This document shows positions 27,620 to 34,458 of a stretch of DNA of 64,000 bases, one piece after another. The DNA lies in the NCBI RefSeq assembly GCF_003384935.1, contig NZ_QTTQ01000011.1, positions 427,784 to 491,783 of the forward strand, written 5' to 3'. How positions within the stretch are numbered: position 1 is the stretch's first letter; every line of letters starts with the position of its first letter. The notes under the pieces are model-generated. The model was given only the letters and a program-made list of their open reading frames with translations. It searched no databases and was not told where the DNA came from. The position numbers and the translations under genes are program-made. Source of the stretch: Lutibacter oceani (GTDB lineage: Bacteria; Bacteroidota; Bacteroidia; Flavobacteriales; Flavobacteriaceae).

Positions 27620-28096
27620 TTACCCCCTGGAAATTTCTAAAATTTCAAATTTTATAATTCCATTTGGCACTTGAATTTCAGCAATATCACCAACTTTTTT
27701 ACCTAACAAACCTTTTCCAATAGGTGAATTAACAGCTAATTTACCCTCTTTTATATTTGTTTCAGAATCTGCAACTAGGGTATATTTAAACTCCATATTG
27801 TTAGCTGTATTTTTCAACTTAACAATTGAATGAATTAATATTTTTGAAGTATCTAATTTAGATTCATCAATAATTCGGGCATTAGAAACTACCTCTTTAA
27901 GTTTTGCAATTTTTAACTCCAATAGTGATTGTTCTTCTTTGGCTGCATGATATTCGGCATTTTCACTTAAATCACCTTTATCTCTAGCTTCAGCAATATC
28001 GTTACTCACTCTTGGTCGTTCTACATGTTCTAAATGATCTAGTTCATCCTTTAGTTTTTTCATTCCTTCTACAGAATAATACGAAATTTTACTCAT
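27620..28096 (-). CDS. greA: Transcription elongation factor GreA
   Basis: This 158-aa factor rescues backtracked RNA polymerase by stimulating transcript cleavage. The N-terminal coiled coil (about residues 8-75) carries ARDKGDLSENAEYHAAKEEQ with the acidic tip residues. The C-terminal FKBP-like domain holds SPIGKGLLGKKVGDIAEIQVPNG. Length is normal. Its leader begins with a hairpin followed by a T-run. Confidence 0.96.
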   Translation of the reverse strand: MSKISYYSVEGMKKLKDELDHLEHVERPRVSNDIAEARDKGDLSENAEYHAAKEEQSLLELKIAKLKEVVSNARIIDESKLDTSKILIHSIVKLKNTANNMEFKYTLVADSETNIKEGKLAVNSPIGKGLLGKKVGDIAEIQVPNGIIKFEILEISRG

Positions 28097-28121
28097 AACT
28101 TCTCATTTTATTAAAGACAAA

Positions 28122-28153
28122 AAATCTCAAAACTGGAACCCAGAATGAGATTT
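28122..28153 (-). promoter_or_regulatory. Structured greA 5' leader (terminator-like hairpin)
   Basis: On the minus strand the predicted transcript starts almost on AAATCTCA, which pairs with TGAGATTT. An inner CTGG/CCAG stem lies within, and a T6 run follows. The fold starts about five bases after the TACATTTG promoter, so the leader could terminate early. Confidence 0.55.
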
Positions 28154-28157
28154 AATA

Positions 28158-28165
28158 CAAATGTA
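28158..28165 (-). promoter_or_regulatory. -7 promoter element (TACATTTG) for greA
   Basis: The minus strand reads TACATTTG, about 61 nt upstream of the greA start. Confidence 0.65.
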
Positions 28166-28217
28166 CAAAATATTTGTAAATTGCAATCGTTTAGCAATTA
28201 AACCTTATTTTATAACT

Positions 28218-28634
28218 ATGCGGAAACTATTTTTATTGTTTGTACTTACCTCTTTTTTTTCATGTGAAAAAAATGAAACAAATGATATTTTGCCAGATAT
28301 AAGTTTTAATGTTACAGTTAATTTAAATTTACCTCAATACATTGACCTGCAAGTACCAAGTGGTTGGACATATACTAATGGCGCAATTCAAGGAATTATA
28401 ATTCAAAATACAGGTATAGGAAACCCTCCATACAAAGCATTTGAAAGAGCATGCCCTAATTACGATTGTTCAACTCCAATGATTTTTGATGGTAGCCTTA
28501 AACTTAAATGCTCATGTGATAATAGTGAATATAGTATTTATGACGGATCGCCACAAACTAGTGGAAATTCTCATTTTGCAAGAGAATACAGAGTAACAAA
28601 GAGCGGTTCTACATTAAATATTACCAATTTTTAA
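28218..28634 (+). CDS. Rieske-like lipoprotein lacking the cluster histidines
   Basis: This 138-aa protein starts best at ATG 28218, giving a lipoprotein signal (MRKLFLLFVLTSFFSCEK, Cys16). A longer frame opens at 28161, but that segment overlaps the greA promoter. The mature part has the outline of a Rieske [2Fe-2S] domain: FERACPNYDCST then LKLKCSCDNSEYSIYDGSP, where Rieske proteins have C-x-H and C-x-x-H. Cysteines are present but both histidines are absent, so a classical cluster is unlikely. Similar divergent lipoproteins occur beside greA in other flavobacteria (from memory). The function is unknown. Confidence 0.75.
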   Translation: MRKLFLLFVLTSFFSCEKNETNDILPDISFNVTVNLNLPQYIDLQVPSGWTYTNGAIQGIIIQNTGIGNPPYKAFERACPNYDCSTPMIFDGSLKLKCSCDNSEYSIYDGSPQTSGNSHFAREYRVTKSGSTLNITNF

Positions 28635-28657
28635 CTTCTTATTTAAAAACAGATTAC

Positions 28658-28665
28658 TATTTTTG
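28658..28665 (+). promoter_or_regulatory. -7 promoter element (TATTTTTG) for purK-purE
   Basis: TATTTTTG ends 16 nt upstream of the purK GTG start. Confidence 0.55.
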
Positions 28666-28681
28666 TGCGAAAGCATTAAAA

Positions 28682-29827
28682 GTGAAAAATTATTTCTCAT
28701 CAAATTTTAAGTTAGGCGTTTTAGGCGGTGGTCAATTAGGAAAAATGTTGCTGACTGAAACTCATAAATTCGATATTTATACAAGTATTTTAGATGGTGA
28801 CAAAGACGCTCCTTGTGCGCAAATTTGTAACGAATTTCATCAAGGTAGTTTAATGGATTTTGAAACAGTTTATAATTTTGGCAAAAAAGTTGATTTATTA
28901 ACTATTGAAATTGAACATGTTAATATAGATGCACTTTTAAAGTTAGAAGAAGAAGGATTAGAAATTTACCCACAACCCAGTGTTTTGCAAATAATTCAAC
29001 ATAAAGGTAGACAAAAAGATTTCTTTGTAAAAAATAACATTCCAACTTCATCCCACAAACGATTTTCTAATTTAAATGAATTAAAAACTGAGACTTTGAA
29101 TTTTCCTTTTGTGTGGAAATCGGCTCAATTTGGTTATGATGGTACAGGTGTTAAAATTGTAAAAAATCAAGATGATTTAAATTTGTTAGCAAATACTGAT
29201 TGCATTATTGAAGAATTAATTCCTTTTAAACACGAATTAGCTGTAATTGTAGCTCGTAATAAAAATGGTGAAATAAAAACATATCCAGTAGTTGAAATGG
29301 AATTTCATCCAGAAGCTAACCAAGTTGAATATGTTATTTGTCCGGCAAGAATTTCTAATGAAGTTTCCGACAAAGCTAGAAATATAGCTTTAAAAGTAGC
29401 AGAATCATTTAAACATATTGGTTTATTAGCTGTTGAAATGTTTCAAACTAAAAATGATGAAATTTTAGTAAATGAAGTTGCTCCAAGAACACATAATAGT
29501 GGGCATTATAGTATTGAAGCTTCTTATACAAGTCAGTTTGAACAACATGTAAGAAGCATTTTAAATTTACCTTTAGGAAATACGGCTAGCAAAGTTGCTG
29601 GAATAATGGTAAATTTGGTAGGTTCTGAAGGCTTTTCAGGTGATGTAGTTTATGAAAATATGGAAGAAATCCTAAAAATGGATGGTGTAACTCCACATAT
29701 CTACGGAAAAAAACAAACACGACCATTTAGAAAAATGGGCCATGTTACTATTGTTAATAACAATTTAAACGAAGCACGCAAAATTGCTGAAAAAGTAAAA
29801 AACACTATTAAAGTTATTAGTAAATAG
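28682..29827 (+). CDS. purK: 5-(carboxyamino)imidazole ribonucleotide synthase
   Basis: This 381-aa ATP-grasp enzyme carboxylates AIR with bicarbonate and ATP in purine synthesis. Visible features are the N-terminal FKLGVLGGGQLGKML, the ATP-grasp phrase WKSAQFGYDGTGVKIV and the C-terminal NEVAPRTHNSGHYSIEA. It starts with GTG at 28682, the only start before the conserved GGGQLGKM. purE follows 71 bp later, the expected partner for the two-step conversion to CAIR. Confidence 0.95.
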   Translation: MKNYFSSNFKLGVLGGGQLGKMLLTETHKFDIYTSILDGDKDAPCAQICNEFHQGSLMDFETVYNFGKKVDLLTIEIEHVNIDALLKLEEEGLEIYPQPSVLQIIQHKGRQKDFFVKNNIPTSSHKRFSNLNELKTETLNFPFVWKSAQFGYDGTGVKIVKNQDDLNLLANTDCIIEELIPFKHELAVIVARNKNGEIKTYPVVEMEFHPEANQVEYVICPARISNEVSDKARNIALKVAESFKHIGLLAVEMFQTKNDEILVNEVAPRTHNSGHYSIEASYTSQFEQHVRSILNLPLGNTASKVAGIMVNLVGSEGFSGDVVYENMEEILKMDGVTPHIYGKKQTRPFRKMGHVTIVNNNLNEARKIAEKVKNTIKVISK

Positions 29828-29898
29828 TTGCTGATTGTTAGTTAAGCATACTTTCAACAACTTTTAGTTTTAACTTTTAACTTTTAACTTAAATAAAC

Positions 29899-30384
29899 AT
29901 GAGTAAAGTAGGAATAATTATGGGAAGTGATTCTGATCTCCCAATAATGCAACAAGCAATAGATATTTTAAAAAGTTTTGACATAGAAACTGAAGTTGAC
30001 ATAGTTTCAGCACACAGAACTCCAGAAAAATTATTCGACTATGCCAAGAATGCTCATAAAAGAGGAATTTCGGTGATAATTGCTGGTGCTGGCGGAGCAG
30101 CTCACTTACCAGGAATGGTTGCATCTATGAGTCCACTACCAATTATTGGTGTACCCGTAAAATCAAGAAATTCTATTGATGGTTGGGATTCTGTTTTATC
30201 TATACTTCAAATGCCAGGAGGTGTTCCCGTTGCTACAGTTGCCCTTGATGGAGCACAAAACGCAGGTATTTTAGCTGCGCAAATTATTGGCAGTTCAAAT
30301 AAAATTATTCTAGATAAAATTGTACTTTATAAAGAAAGTTTAAAAACTAAAGTTATAAAAGCTTCAGAAAACATTAAAAAATAA
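29899..30384 (+). CDS. purE: N5-carboxyaminoimidazole ribonucleotide mutase
   Basis: This 161-aa class I PurE moves the carboxyl group of N5-CAIR to give CAIR. Signatures are IIMGSDSDLPIMQQA, SAHRTPEKLFDYAKNA with the catalytic histidine, and GAGGAAHLPGMVAS. It works directly after PurK upstream. Its stop codon is one base from the stop of a small convergent gene. Confidence 0.96.
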   Translation: MSKVGIIMGSDSDLPIMQQAIDILKSFDIETEVDIVSAHRTPEKLFDYAKNAHKRGISVIIAGAGGAAHLPGMVASMSPLPIIGVPVKSRNSIDGWDSVLSILQMPGGVPVATVALDGAQNAGILAAQIIGSSNKIILDKIVLYKESLKTKVIKASENIKK

Positions 30385-30385
30385 T

Positions 30386-30562
30386 CTATAAAATAACACG
30401 TGTTTTAGGCACAATAATTTCTCCTTTATTATTTTTATAATTAAACCCGGGAATTATTGTGTTTATAACCAGCTTATTACTTTTAACATTCATTCTCACT
30501 CTTTTTTTAGTTTCTGTTCTTTTAGACTTTGTGAAAGTTTCATTTAAAATTATTGCTTTCAT
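30386..30562 (-). CDS. Small basic protein (58 aa), family shared with the 33771-33947 gene
   Basis: This minus-strand ORF runs from ATG (30560-30562) to TAG (30386-30388), 58 residues. Its second half, INTIIPGFNYKNNKGEIIVP then KTRVIL, aligns with INTLIPGFTYTNHKGEIITP then TGVLL of the equally 58-aa ORF at 33771. The first halves are basic but diverged. Two same-length ORFs sharing a C-terminal motif on opposite strands argue that both are real genes. A plus-strand frame overlapping it (30459-30656) is low-complexity and is probably a shadow. No function is known. Confidence 0.7.
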   Translation of the reverse strand: MKAIILNETFTKSKRTETKKRVRMNVKSNKLVINTIIPGFNYKNNKGEIIVPKTRVIL

Positions 30563-30706
30563 TTTTCTACAAATTTTTTATAATTATAAAACGTTCAAAG
30601 TGGAAAAAAATTATAGCTATTTTACATTTTTCAATAAAAAAATTCCTTTAATTTAAAAAGGATATTGTTTTCTGACTTTAATATTATTAAAAGTAATGAT
30701 AAGTAA

Positions 30707-30714
30707 TATCTTTG
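30707..30714 (+). promoter_or_regulatory. -7 promoter element (TATCTTTG) for the M3 peptidase
   Basis: TATCTTTG lies 34 nt upstream of the start codon at 30749. Confidence 0.6.
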
Positions 30715-30748
30715 TAAAAAAATTAATATTCATAATACATTTATAACT

Positions 30749-32779
30749 ATGAAAAATCCATTATTAATTAAATTTGATACTTTATATTCATCAGCTCCTT
30801 TTTCAAAAATTAAAAATGCACATTTCAAACCTGCTTTTATTGAAGGGATAAAAATTGCTAAAGAAGAAATTGACAGCATAACAAATAACAAAAATGTTCC
30901 AACATTTGAAAATACCATTGAAGCTTTAGAATTTAGTGGTCAAAAATTGGATACAATTTCAAGAATATTTTTTAATTTGAATTCAGCTGAAACTAATGAT
31001 GAAATTCAAAAAATAGCGCAAGAAGTTTCACCTTTACTGTCTGAATTCTCTAATGATGTAACCTTAAACAAAGATCTTTTCAAAAGAATTCATTTAATTT
31101 ATGATATTAAAGAGGACCTCAATTTAACATCAGAACAAGAGATGTTATTAACTAAAAAATATAAGAGTTTTGTTAGAAATGGTGCTAATTTAAGTGAAGA
31201 AAAAAAGATTGAATTAAGAAAAATTGACGCAGAATTATCAAAATTAAAATTAACATTTGGTGAAAACGTACTTGCAGAAACCAATGATTTTGAACTTCAT
31301 TTAACAACTAAAAAACAACTAAAAGGATTGCCTGAAAGTGTTATTGAAGCCGCAGAATTAACCGCAAAACAAAAGAACAAAAAAGGTTGGATTTTTACAT
31401 TAGACTACCCAAGTTACGTGCCTTTTATGACTTATGCGGAAGACAGAAAACTTAGAGAAAAAATGTCTTTTGCATTTGGAGCAAGGGCATTTAAAAAAAA
31501 TAATTTTAATAATGAGCAAATAGTTTTAGACCTTGTAAATTATAGATATAAAAGAGCTGTTTTATTAGGCTATAAATCACACGCTCATTTTGTTTTAGAA
31601 GAGCGCATGGCAGAAACTCCTGAAACTGTGAAATTATTTTTAAATGACCTATTAAACAAAGCTAAGCCAGCAGCAAAAATTGAATTCAACCAACTTTCTG
31701 AAATCGCAAAACTAGATGGAATTCAACAAATTCAAAAATGGGATAGTGCTTATTATTCAGAAAAATTAAAAAAAGAACTTTTTGACTTAGAAGAAGAAAA
31801 ACTAAAACCTTATTTTAAATTAGAAAATGTTATTAATGGTGTTTTTCAGATTTCAAATAAATTATACAATTTAAATTTTGAAGAAATATTTACAATAGAC
31901 AAATATCACGAAGATGTAAAAACATTTAAAGTTACAGATACATCTGGAAATTATATAGCAATTTTATATGCAGATTTTTTTCCAAGAAAAGGAAAAAGAA
32001 ATGGTGCTTGGATGACTTCTTTTAAAGGGCAATGGAAAAAGGATGGAGAAAACTCAAGACCGCATATTTCAATTGTATGTAACTTTACAAAACCTACAGA
32101 AACTAAACCTTCATTACTTACTTTTAATGAGGTAACTACCTTGTTTCACGAATTTGGTCATGCTTTGCACGGTATGCTAGCAAACACAACATATCCTAGT
32201 TTATCTGGAACAAATGTATATTGGGATTTTGTAGAACTTCCAAGCCAAATATTTGAAAATTGGTGTTATGAAAAAGAAGCTCTAAGTTTATTTGCAAAAC
32301 ATTTTGAAACAAATGAGCTAATTCCAATGGAATTAGTTCTTAAAATAAAAAAATCTTCAAACTTTTTAGAAGGAATTCAAACTTTACGTCAGTTAAGCTT
32401 TGGAATTTTAGATATGGAATGGCATGGAAATAACCCAACAGGTATAAAAAATGTAAAAGAATTTGAAACTCTTTCATTTAAAAACACACAATTATATCCT
32501 GATGTAATAGAAAACTGCATGAGCACATCTTTTTCACATATATTTCAAGGAGGGTACTCTTCTGGATATTATTCTTATAAATGGGCAGAAGTATTGGATG
32601 CAGATGCATTTGCATTATTTTTAGAAAAAGGGATTTTTGACAAAGAAACTGCAAGAAAATTTAAATCTTATATTTTAGAAAAAGGAGGCACAGAAAAACC
32701 AATGAAATTATACGAAAATTATAGAGGTAAAAAACCAGACAATACCGCCTTGTTAAAAAGAGCTGGATTAATAAAATAA
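30749..32779 (+). CDS. M3 family zinc oligopeptidase (peptidyl-dipeptidase Dcp / oligopeptidase A type)
   Basis: This 676-aa thimet-like metallopeptidase cleaves short peptides. The zinc motif HEFGHALHGML lies at about residues 465-475, and the third ligand glutamate lies in WDFVELPSQIFENW about 30 residues later. The C-terminal FQGGYSSGYYSYKWAEVLDADAF holds the conserved substrate-binding tyrosines. No signal peptide is seen, so it is probably cytoplasmic, whereas some Bacteroidota paralogues are periplasmic. A perfect 30-bp palindrome follows. Confidence 0.93.
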   Translation: MKNPLLIKFDTLYSSAPFSKIKNAHFKPAFIEGIKIAKEEIDSITNNKNVPTFENTIEALEFSGQKLDTISRIFFNLNSAETNDEIQKIAQEVSPLLSEFSNDVTLNKDLFKRIHLIYDIKEDLNLTSEQEMLLTKKYKSFVRNGANLSEEKKIELRKIDAELSKLKLTFGENVLAETNDFELHLTTKKQLKGLPESVIEAAELTAKQKNKKGWIFTLDYPSYVPFMTYAEDRKLREKMSFAFGARAFKKNNFNNEQIVLDLVNYRYKRAVLLGYKSHAHFVLEERMAETPETVKLFLNDLLNKAKPAAKIEFNQLSEIAKLDGIQQIQKWDSAYYSEKLKKELFDLEEEKLKPYFKLENVINGVFQISNKLYNLNFEEIFTIDKYHEDVKTFKVTDTSGNYIAILYADFFPRKGKRNGAWMTSFKGQWKKDGENSRPHISIVCNFTKPTETKPSLLTFNEVTTLFHEFGHALHGMLANTTYPSLSGTNVYWDFVELPSQIFENWCYEKEALSLFAKHFETNELIPMELVLKIKKSSNFLEGIQTLRQLSFGILDMEWHGNNPTGIKNVKEFETLSFKNTQLYPDVIENCMSTSFSHIFQGGYSSGYYSYKWAEVLDADAFALFLEKGIFDKETARKFKSYILEKGGTEKPMKLYENYRGKKPDNTALLKRAGLIK

Positions 32780-32808
32780 TCCCAATATTTTTTATAAATA
32801 GTATTTAA

Positions 32809-32838
32809 AAGGTGGATATTCAATTGAATATCCACCTT
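32809..32838. terminator. Perfect 30-bp palindrome after the M3 peptidase gene
   Basis: AAGGTGGATATTCAA pairs with TTGAATATCCACCTT with no loop bases beyond the centre, and ATTTTG follows. It is 29 bp after the stop codon and probably acts as a terminator. Confidence 0.75.
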
Positions 32839-32981
32839 ATTTTGTTTGATTTGAACAATTAACTTCTTTATTTTTTATTATAAAAGGTAATAATTTCCCC
32901 TAAAAAAGTAATGATTAACCATACAAAATGATGTTTTAACCTAATAAATGGTATGTTTTATTAAATAAACGGTATTTTTTC

Positions 32982-33012
32982 TTGTTTTGTTTTATATTTA
33001 TATGTACATTTG
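32982..33012 (+). promoter_or_regulatory. Promoter upstream of the CAP-lipoprotein leader
   Basis: TTG (32982-32984) and TACATTTG (33005-33012) are separated by 20 nt. The start site would be near 33018, about 160 nt upstream of the CAP-domain gene. Confidence 0.65.
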
Positions 33013-33045
33013 ATGTATAAATTATTCATAACCCCAACAATTATC

Positions 33046-33087
33046 ATGAATTTATTTAATACAAATAGAATTATCAACCCCATTTAA
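33046..33087 (+). other. Possible 13-codon leader ORF
   Basis: ATG followed by 12 codons and TAA (MNLFNTNRIINPI) lies between the promoter and the hairpin at 33086-33130. Its stop overlaps the first bases of the hairpin. This is the layout of a leader peptide, but there is no clear run of one amino-acid codon. Confidence 0.35.
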
Positions 33088-33130
33088 AAAACCAACAAGT
33101 ATTTTAATTTAAAATATCTGTTGGTTTTTT
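33086..33130 (+). terminator. Terminator-like hairpin in the CAP-lipoprotein leader
   Basis: A 12-bp stem AAAAAACCAACA / TGTTGGTTTTTT contains a second inner stem (TATTTTAA / TTAAAATA), with the T-run in the 3' arm. It lies about 50 bp before the CAP gene, within the 400-bp gap 32780-33180. It could end a small RNA of about 110 nt or attenuate the downstream gene. Confidence 0.65.
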
Positions 33131-33137
33131 ATTTTAA

Positions 33138-33174
33138 CCCCCTGAAATAAATCAACCCAAACCCCAAAAACCCC
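33138..33174 (-). other. G-run tract (possible G-quadruplex) before the CAP gene
   Basis: The plus strand has four C-runs (5, 3, 4 and 4) in 37 bp just before the ATG at 33181. The minus strand therefore reads GGGG-5nt-GGGG-3nt-GGG-13nt-GGGGG. Such runs are rare in this AT-rich sequence. Confidence 0.45.
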
Positions 33175-33180
33175 AAAACA

Positions 33181-33699
33181 ATGAAATCTCTTAGCACTTT
33201 CCTTTTGTCGTTTGTATTTCTTAGTTCTATTTTAATTTCTTGCTCAAAAGAAGATGATGGTATTTATTTTAATGAAACTAATGAGGCTTTAAATAATGAG
33301 GTTGTAAATAGCCAAGTATCCTATTCAGACATTGAAACCGAAATATTAAATTTAGTAAATGAGCATAGACAAAATTTAGGGCTAAAATCATTAACAACTT
33401 TAAATATTATTTCTGGTGTTGCAGATGGACATACTGGATATATGATAGAGAAAGGTGTTGTTAACCACGATAATTTCAATCAACGTTCAGAAACTCTTAT
33501 TAATAATGCTGGGGCAAAATCAGTTGGCGAAAATGTAGCATTTGGCTTTAATTCTGCACAAGGCGTTTTAAATGGTTGGTTAAACAGTGAAGAACACAAA
33601 AAAATTATAGAAAACGAAAACTATACACATTTTGGAATTTCAACCGATTCAAATTCCGAAGGCAGAAATTACTTTACACAAATTTTTATAACAAAATAA
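33181..33699 (+). CDS. CAP-domain (SCP/PR1-like) lipoprotein
   Basis: This 172-aa protein has a lipoprotein signal (about residues 1-21, LSSILISCSKED). The CAP fold follows: IETEILNLVNEHRQNLGLKS, NHDNFNQRSETL, VGENVAFGF and SEEHKKIIENENYTHFGI. CAP proteins in bacteria are extracytoplasmic. Some bind lipids or act on peptidoglycan, but no activity can be read here. The residues typical of the CAP cavity (H, E, H) are present. Its unusually structured leader suggests post-transcriptional control. Confidence 0.88.
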   Translation: MKSLSTFLLSFVFLSSILISCSKEDDGIYFNETNEALNNEVVNSQVSYSDIETEILNLVNEHRQNLGLKSLTTLNIISGVADGHTGYMIEKGVVNHDNFNQRSETLINNAGAKSVGENVAFGFNSAQGVLNGWLNSEEHKKIIENENYTHFGISTDSNSEGRNYFTQIFITK

Positions 33700-33770
33700 T
33701 TATCGAATTTTATCCCCCGCAATATTTTTTTAATGACTAACTATTTTAATTTAACTTAATTTTTTTCAAC

Positions 33771-33947
33771 ATGGAAGCAACAAATTTACAAGGTTTTAGA
33801 AAAGAAAAATTTTTAAAAGTAGTTAAAAACTATTCATTAAAAAATAAAAGTATTAATTGTAAAATACAAATTAATACTTTAATTCCTGGTTTTACCTATA
33901 CAAACCATAAAGGTGAAATCATTACTCCCACTGGAGTTTTATTATAA
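33771..33947 (+). CDS. Small basic protein (58 aa), intact copy of a duplicated block
   Basis: The ORF runs from ATG 33771 to TAA 33945-33947. It encodes a basic N-terminal half (MEATNLQGFRKEKFLKVVKN) and a C-terminal half INTLIPGFTYTNHKGEIITP followed by TGVLL. The second half matches the 58-aa minus-strand ORF at 30386-30562, and a decayed copy lies 430 bp downstream. There is no signal peptide or membrane segment. The conserved PGF-x-Y-x-N-x-KGEII core suggests a small folded domain or peptide motif. The overlapping frame 33913-34146 appears to be a shadow. The function is unknown. Confidence 0.7.
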   Translation: MEATNLQGFRKEKFLKVVKNYSLKNKSINCKIQINTLIPGFTYTNHKGEIITPTGVLL

Positions 33948-33961
33948 TTGGCAGCAGTCCA

Positions 33962-33998
33962 CAAATAATTTCTTGAGAAAATTGTCGTCCCCACAACG
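33962..33998. repeat. 37-bp identical core, copy 1
   Basis: It begins CAAATAATTTCTTGAGAAAA and ends CCCCACAACG, 15 nt after the stop of the 58-aa ORF. It is identical to 34384-34420, although the adjacent coding parts have diverged. Confidence 0.8.
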
Positions 33999-34248
33999 AA
34001 ACGACTCTAAACAAGTAAATTATTATAATCGCTGCTTTTCTTCTATTTATAAATTAGGTGGATATACTCATTTTAATTATTTAATATCAACATTATCCTT
34101 ACAAATAACACAAGTCGATTTAACTAATAAAGTATGTAAAGACTAGTTGGTGAATATTCTTTTTAATTTCACTTAATTATATTCAAAAGTTCACCCTTAA
34201 TAATTGGTTAACAGTTTAAAAAATATAGGAAACTTAAAGTTTAGAATT

Positions 34249-34373
34249 ATGAAATTTCACAAATAAGTAAAAAATAAAAGCGTTAATCGTAAATTACAAT
34301 TAACACTTTTATTCTTGGTTTTACCAACATTAAACATAAAGGTTAAACCATTACTCCTATTGGAGTTTTATAA
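34249..34373 (+). pseudogene. Decayed copy of the 58-aa small protein gene
   Basis: The end translates as INTFILGFTNIKHKG, stop, TITPIGVL, stop, clearly matching INTLIPGFTYTNHKGEIITP of the intact copy. One in-frame stop replaces the E of KGE, and a 1-nt deletion near 34300 shifts the frame relative to the upstream part (KNKSVNRKLQ versus KNKSINCKIQ). The 5' third is not recognisable beyond ATG AAA. It arose from duplication of the neighbouring block. Confidence 0.7.
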
Positions 34374-34383
34374 TAAGCAGCCG

Positions 34384-34420
34384 CAAATAATTTCTTGAGA
34401 AAATTGTCGTCCCCACAACG
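34384..34420. repeat. 37-bp identical core, copy 2
   Basis: This is the exact counterpart of 33962-33998, 11 nt after the pseudogene's final stop. Confidence 0.8.
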
Positions 34421-34458
34421 GTAGTAAACAAGTAAATTAATTTAACGACTGCCTTTTA

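Larger units (their letters stand above)
33948..34458. other. Non-coding stretch made mostly of a duplicated block
   Basis: This 511-bp gap between the small gene and the convergent OmpA gene holds the 3' part of duplication copy 1 (33839 to about 34022) and copy 2 (34269 to about 34440). A 37-bp identical core lies at 33962-33998 and 34384-34420. No intact gene is seen. Confidence 0.6.

Noticed and set aside
28161..28217. N-terminal extension of the Rieske-like lipoprotein
   Set aside because: It would bury the lipoprotein signal peptide and overlaps the greA promoter.
30408..30462. Inverted repeat CACAATAATT / AATTATTGTG near 30410-30462, at first taken as a regulatory hairpin
   Set aside because: Both arms lie within the 58-aa minus-strand coding sequence and the loop is over 30 nt.
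30459..30656. 65-aa plus-strand ORF after purE
   Set aside because: It is low-complexity and hydrophobic by base composition, and it overlaps the minus-strand 58-aa gene that has a recognisable paralogue.
33161..33178. Telomere-like C4A4 tract
   Set aside because: Only two short runs occur and the position is a gene leader inside a chromosome; a C-rich leader or weak G-quadruplex is the simpler reading.
33913..34146. 77-aa plus-strand ORF overlapping the 58-aa gene
   Set aside because: It lies out of frame across the end of the intact 58-aa ORF, and the corresponding frame is not preserved in the second copy of the block.
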